A stretch of 64,000 nt of DNA from the NCBI GenBank assembly GCA_036259875.1, contig DATAAZ010000073.1:1-64000 (forward strand), given 5' to 3'. A model generated the notes under the pieces. That model was not told where the DNA came from and searched no databases. It was given only the letters and a program-made list of their open reading frames with translations. The translations under genes were made by a program, and so were the position numbers. This document shows, piece after piece, positions 61,068-64,000 of the stretch (within the stretch, counting starts at the first letter, position 1; the number at the start of each line of letters is the position of its first letter). The DNA is from DATAAZ01 sp036259875. Lineage in GTDB: Bacteria; Actinomycetota; Thermoleophilia; Gaiellales; Gaiellaceae.

Positions 61068-62004
61068 CTCGCCGACGGTGACGGTCGTGATTCCGACCCG
61101 CAATCGCGCCGATCTCGTCGGGACAGCCGTGCACGGCGCCCTTCGCCAGGACGATGTCGATGTCGAGGTGATCGTGGTCGACGACCGCTCCGCCGACGAG
61201 ACGCCGAGGCGGCTGGCGGCGATCCGCGACCCGCGAGTTCACGTGTTGCGGCTCGAGGACGAAGGGGGCCTCGCCGCAGCGAGAAACACGGGAATCGCGG
61301 AGGCCCGTGGCGACTGGATCGCGTTTCTCGACGATGACGATCTGTGGTCGCCGCGAAAGCTCGCGCGCCAGCTCGAAGCGGCGTATGCGGCGCGGGCGTC
61401 GTTCGTCTACGCGGGCGTCGTCATCGTCGACGAGGCCCGCAGGCCGACGGGGGCATTTCCCGTCCCCGAGCCCGACGGTCTCCTTCGGCGACTCTTGGCT
61501 CGAAACGTCCTCGCAGCCGGGTCGTCGAACGTGATGGCACGCGCCGCCGTCCTCGAGCGGATCGGCGGCTTCGACACGCAGCTCTCGCAGCTCGCCGACT
61601 GGGATCTGTGGATCCGGCTTGCGGCCGCCGGGCGCGCCGCAGCGGTTCGGGAGATCCTCGTCGGCTACGTCGAGCACCAACGAAACATGCTCCTGGTCGA
61701 GCCGCTCGACGTCTACCTCGAGCTCGAGTATCTCGCCGCAAAGCACCGCCCGCTCGCCGAGTCGCTCGGGGTCGAAGTCGACCGGATCACGTTCTCGCGC
61801 TGGACGGCCTGGGGCAGGCTGCGCGCCGGGCGAAGGATCGAGGCGGCCCGCCTGTGCCTCGCGGGCGCCGTCGCGCAGCGGAACGCCGGCAACATCGTGC
61901 GCGGCCTCGGGATGCTCCTCGGGGAGCGAACGGCGGCGCGGGCGCGGCGCCGGCTCGCCCCGCCGCCCGTCGCCGAGCTGGCCTGGCTCTCCGCCTACCG
62001 ATGA
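61060..62004 (+). CDS. Family 2 glycosyltransferase
   Basis: Length 314 aa, ATG start eight bases inside the preceding gene. Motifs: VTVVIPTRNRADLVGTAVHGALRQ, VIVVDDRSADETPRRL (VDD), LAAARNTGIAEARGDWIAFLDDDDLWSPRKLARQL (metal DDDD), GSSNVMARAAVLERIGGFDTQLSQLADWDLWIRLA (DWDLWIRL). The WDLW motif is common in GT2 enzymes adding to lipid-linked glycans. It ends in an ATGA overlap with the last membrane protein. Confidence 0.92.
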   Translation: MRSSPTVTVVIPTRNRADLVGTAVHGALRQDDVDVEVIVVDDRSADETPRRLAAIRDPRVHVLRLEDEGGLAAARNTGIAEARGDWIAFLDDDDLWSPRKLARQLEAAYAARASFVYAGVVIVDEARRPTGAFPVPEPDGLLRRLLARNVLAAGSSNVMARAAVLERIGGFDTQLSQLADWDLWIRLAAAGRAAAVREILVGYVEHQRNMLLVEPLDVYLELEYLAAKHRPLAESLGVEVDRITFSRWTAWGRLRAGRRIEAARLCLAGAVAQRNAGNIVRGLGMLLGERTAARARRRLAPPPVAELAWLSAYR

Positions 62005-63932
62005 CGACGCTCGCGCCGCCTCGCACGGCCGCCGCGCCGGCAGACATCCGCCTCAGCCGCGCGCGGCCGCCTGTCGCGCTCGCGACGGCAAGCTTCCTCG
62101 TCCTCGTCCTTCTCGCCTTCGCAGACGGCGGCTACCGGCCGGCCGCGTGGGGATGGGCCGCCCTCCTCCTCTGCTGGGCTGCCGCCGGCGCTCTCATCGT
62201 CCGCCCGCGTATCCACGTCGGCGCGCTCGAGCGAGCGACAATCGCCGCGCTCGGGGCCCTCCTCGCGTGGACGCTGCTCTCCACGCTGTGGACGCCGTCG
62301 CCGACGAGGACGCTGCTCGAGGCGCAGCGAACGACTCTCTATCTCTCGGCGCTCGTCGCACTGGTTCTCGTCGCCCGCCGCGGGTCGTGGGAAGGCCTCG
62401 TCGTGGGGGTCTGGGCCGCGATCGCCGCGACCTGCGCGTACAGCCTTGGCACGCGGCTCCTTCCCGAGCGTCTCGGGGTGTTCGACCCCGTCGCCGGCTA
62501 CCGCCTGTCGGAGCCGCTCGGCTACTGGAACGCCCTCGGAATCCTCGCCGCCCTCGGCATCCTGCTCGCGCTCGGGCTCGCGGCCCGGAGCCACTCGCTC
62601 CTGCTGCGCAGTCTCGCGGCCGGCTCGCTCGTCGTCATGCTCGCCGTTCTCTACCTCACGTTCGGGCGCGGCCCGTGGATCGCGCTCGCCGCCGCTCTGG
62701 TCGTCTTCGTCGCCGTCGACTCGCGGCGGCTCCAGCTCGTGACGTACGCGCTCGTCCTCGCCCCGTGGCCGGCGCTCGCCGTCGCAGCCGCCTCGCGCTC
62801 GCCGGCGCTCTTGGAGCCCGGGTCCGCGCTCGCGACAGCTCCGGACGAGGGTCGCCGACTTCTCGTCATCGTCGCGGGGCTCTCGGCCGCGGCCGCACTC
62901 GCAGCGGTCGGGCTCGCCCTTCTCCAGCCAAGAGTCACGATCCCGAGAGCTGCCCGCCTCGGTTACGCGCTGGCGCTCACCGTGGCCGTCATCATCGCCG
63001 TCGCAGCACTCTTCGTCCGCTTCGGCTCGCCGCCGACGGTGGCACGCGACGCGTACGCGGCGTTTCGCGTCCACGAGCCGCCCGCAGGCCCTCGTCGACT
63101 CTTCGACCTCTCGGGCAACGGGCGCGACGTCCACTGGAGGCTCGCGCTCCGCGCCTACGGCGATCACCCCTGGCTCGGGTCCGGCGCCGGGACGTTCGAG
63201 CTGTACTGGCTTCGTCACCGGCCGTACCCGGCGAAGGTGCGGGACGCGCATAGCCTCTACTTCGAGACGCTCGCCGAGCTCGGCCCGCTCGGGCTCGCGC
63301 TCCTCGTGACAGCCCTTTGCCTGCCGCTCGCTGCCGGAGTCGCGGCGCGGCGCGCCCCGCTCGTTCCGCCCGCCTTCGCCGCGTACGTCGCTTATCTCGT
63401 GCACGCGGGCGCCGACTGGGACTGGGAGATGCCGGTTGTCACGCTCGCCGGGCTCGTCTCGGGCGCGAGCCTTCTCCTTGCTGCCCGCTCCTCACGCGCG
63501 ACGAGGGTCTCGCGCCGCCTCCGCCTCGGCGTTGCCGGTGCTGTTGCGCTCCTCGGCGCTTTCGCCTTTACGGGCCTCACGGCGAACAGCGCACTCTCCG
63601 CGGCTCGCGACGCCGCCGAGCACGCGCGGACGAGAACGCAGATCGAGGAATCGCGAAAGGCGATGCGCTGGGCGCCGTGGTCGTCACAACCGTGGCAGCT
63701 CCTCGGCGAGGCGCAGCTTGCCGCGCGACAACCTACTGCCGCGCGCGAGAGCTTCAGACGGGCGATCGAGAAGGATCGCTCCGACTGGCGCCTCTGGTTC
63801 GAGCTTGCCCTCGCGAGTGGCGGGCGATCGCAGGAACGGGCGCTTGCCGAGGCTCGACGCCTGAACCCGCTGGATCCCGAGATCGCCGAGCTTGCGGCCG
63901 CACTTGCTGCGGGCGCGCGAAGCCGCCGTTGA
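62001..63932 (+). CDS. O-antigen ligase/polymerase-like protein with C-terminal soluble repeat region
   Basis: Length 643 aa, ATGA overlap. About ten to twelve hydrophobic segments occupy residues 25-540. The core has RLSEPLGYWNALGILAALGILLALGL and LAVLYLTFGRGPWIALAAAL, then an outer loop with SGNGRDVHWRLALRAYGDHPWLGSGAGTFELYWLRHRPYPAKVRDAHSLYFETLAELGPLGLALLV, which is the O-antigen ligase signature (H-S-L-Y-x-E). The last 100 residues are helical and soluble with TPR-like pattern (LLGEAQLAARQPTAARESFRRAIEKD...LALASGGRSQERALAEARRLNPLDPEIAEL). It is the last full gene of the chain. Confidence 0.88.
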   Translation: MTTLAPPRTAAAPADIRLSRARPPVALATASFLVLVLLAFADGGYRPAAWGWAALLLCWAAAGALIVRPRIHVGALERATIAALGALLAWTLLSTLWTPSPTRTLLEAQRTTLYLSALVALVLVARRGSWEGLVVGVWAAIAATCAYSLGTRLLPERLGVFDPVAGYRLSEPLGYWNALGILAALGILLALGLAARSHSLLLRSLAAGSLVVMLAVLYLTFGRGPWIALAAALVVFVAVDSRRLQLVTYALVLAPWPALAVAAASRSPALLEPGSALATAPDEGRRLLVIVAGLSAAAALAAVGLALLQPRVTIPRAARLGYALALTVAVIIAVAALFVRFGSPPTVARDAYAAFRVHEPPAGPRRLFDLSGNGRDVHWRLALRAYGDHPWLGSGAGTFELYWLRHRPYPAKVRDAHSLYFETLAELGPLGLALLVTALCLPLAAGVAARRAPLVPPAFAAYVAYLVHAGADWDWEMPVVTLAGLVSGASLLLAARSSRATRVSRRLRLGVAGAVALLGAFAFTGLTANSALSAARDAAEHARTRTQIEESRKAMRWAPWSSQPWQLLGEAQLAARQPTAARESFRRAIEKDRSDWRLWFELALASGGRSQERALAEARRLNPLDPEIAELAAALAAGARSRR

Positions 63933-63940
63933 AGTCGAGC

Positions 63941-64000
63941 ATGCCGTTCCGCGACCCCCTCCGCGACCCCGAGCCTCTAATCAGGCGCGTCTACGCCTAC
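63941..64000 (+). CDS. Partial gene, possibly an ECF-type sigma factor
   Basis: Only 20 codons remain before the window ends. From the ATG at 63941 they read MPFRDPL, a DPEPLIRR segment, then VYAY. A TTG at 63929, in a TTGA overlap with the previous stop, is also in frame. The LIRRVYAY pattern resembles the start of region 2.1 in ECF sigma factors of this lineage. The evidence is too short for more than a suggestion. Confidence 0.3.
   Translation, partial: MPFRDPLRDPEPLIRRVYAY

Noticed and set aside
61995..63404. 469-codon - strand open frame opposite the last ligase-like gene
   Set aside because: It is highly charged, low in complexity and lies fully antisense to a multi-helix membrane protein in a tightly overlapping + strand chain.
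1..64000. CRISPR arrays, insertion sequences, integrases or phage genes
   Set aside because: No regularly spaced direct repeats and no transposase, integrase or phage structural motifs were seen on either strand.

Overview
The window is a high-GC chromosomal segment from an actinobacterium-like organism. A Thermoleophilia/Gaiellales-type lineage fits best, from the overall protein style, the PspA/PspAA/PspAB set, frequent GTG and TTG starts and dense 4-bp gene overlaps. The lineage is an inference, because there is no rRNA here. Two tRNA genes are present: tRNA-Ala(CGC) at 6956-7028 (-) and tRNA-Ser(TGA) at 32633-32722 (+).

Layout. 1-7.0 kb is a loose accessory stretch: a small conserved ORF, msrA, a two-domain O-methyltransferase, a gene graveyard at 2.39-3.62 kb, an SRPBCC/DUF2269 pair and an FAD monooxygenase, ending at tRNA-Ala. 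The graveyard holds a winged-helix regulator remnant and a shattered adenylate-cyclase/hydrolase gene with one piece inverted. 7.0-12.5 kb is housekeeping: two tandem MDR dehydrogenases, pspA-pspAA, a CapA-like protein, PspAB and a PAP2 phosphatase. 12.5-24 kb is a first polysaccharide block: Wzx-type flippase, glycosyltransferases on both strands, a Wzy/ligase-type membrane protein, a zinc-ribbon methyltransferase, a Wzz/BY-kinase-like protein and a sugar-nucleotide epimerase. 24.2-32.6 kb holds secreted and core genes: a beta-helix protein, an M28 peptidase, HtpX, a lipoprotein cytochrome c, a HAD phosphatase, serS and a metallophosphoesterase with an RTX-like tail. After tRNA-Ser and about 840 bp without a convincing gene comes the second, larger polysaccharide block (33.6 kb to the window end).

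The second block starts with two FkbM methyltransferases, a divergent polysaccharide deacetylase and a complete BY-kinase with a C-terminal tyrosine cluster. Then, from 38.2 to 63.9 kb, 20 genes run in one direction with almost no spacing. They encode a polyprenyl-phosphate sugar transferase that would start glycan assembly on the lipid carrier, two separate Wzm/Wzt ABC exporters, each with a C-terminal extension on the ATPase, and many GT2 and GT4 glycosyltransferases. They also encode three SAM methyltransferases and two Wzy/WaaL-like membrane proteins. Three of the glycosyltransferases are two-domain fusions (GT4-GT2, GT2-GT4 and GT4-GT4). The window ends in the first codons of what may be a sigma factor.

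Together the two blocks could build one or more complex surface glycans by both Wzx/Wzy-type and ABC-type logic. Which polymer each part makes cannot be read from sequence alone.
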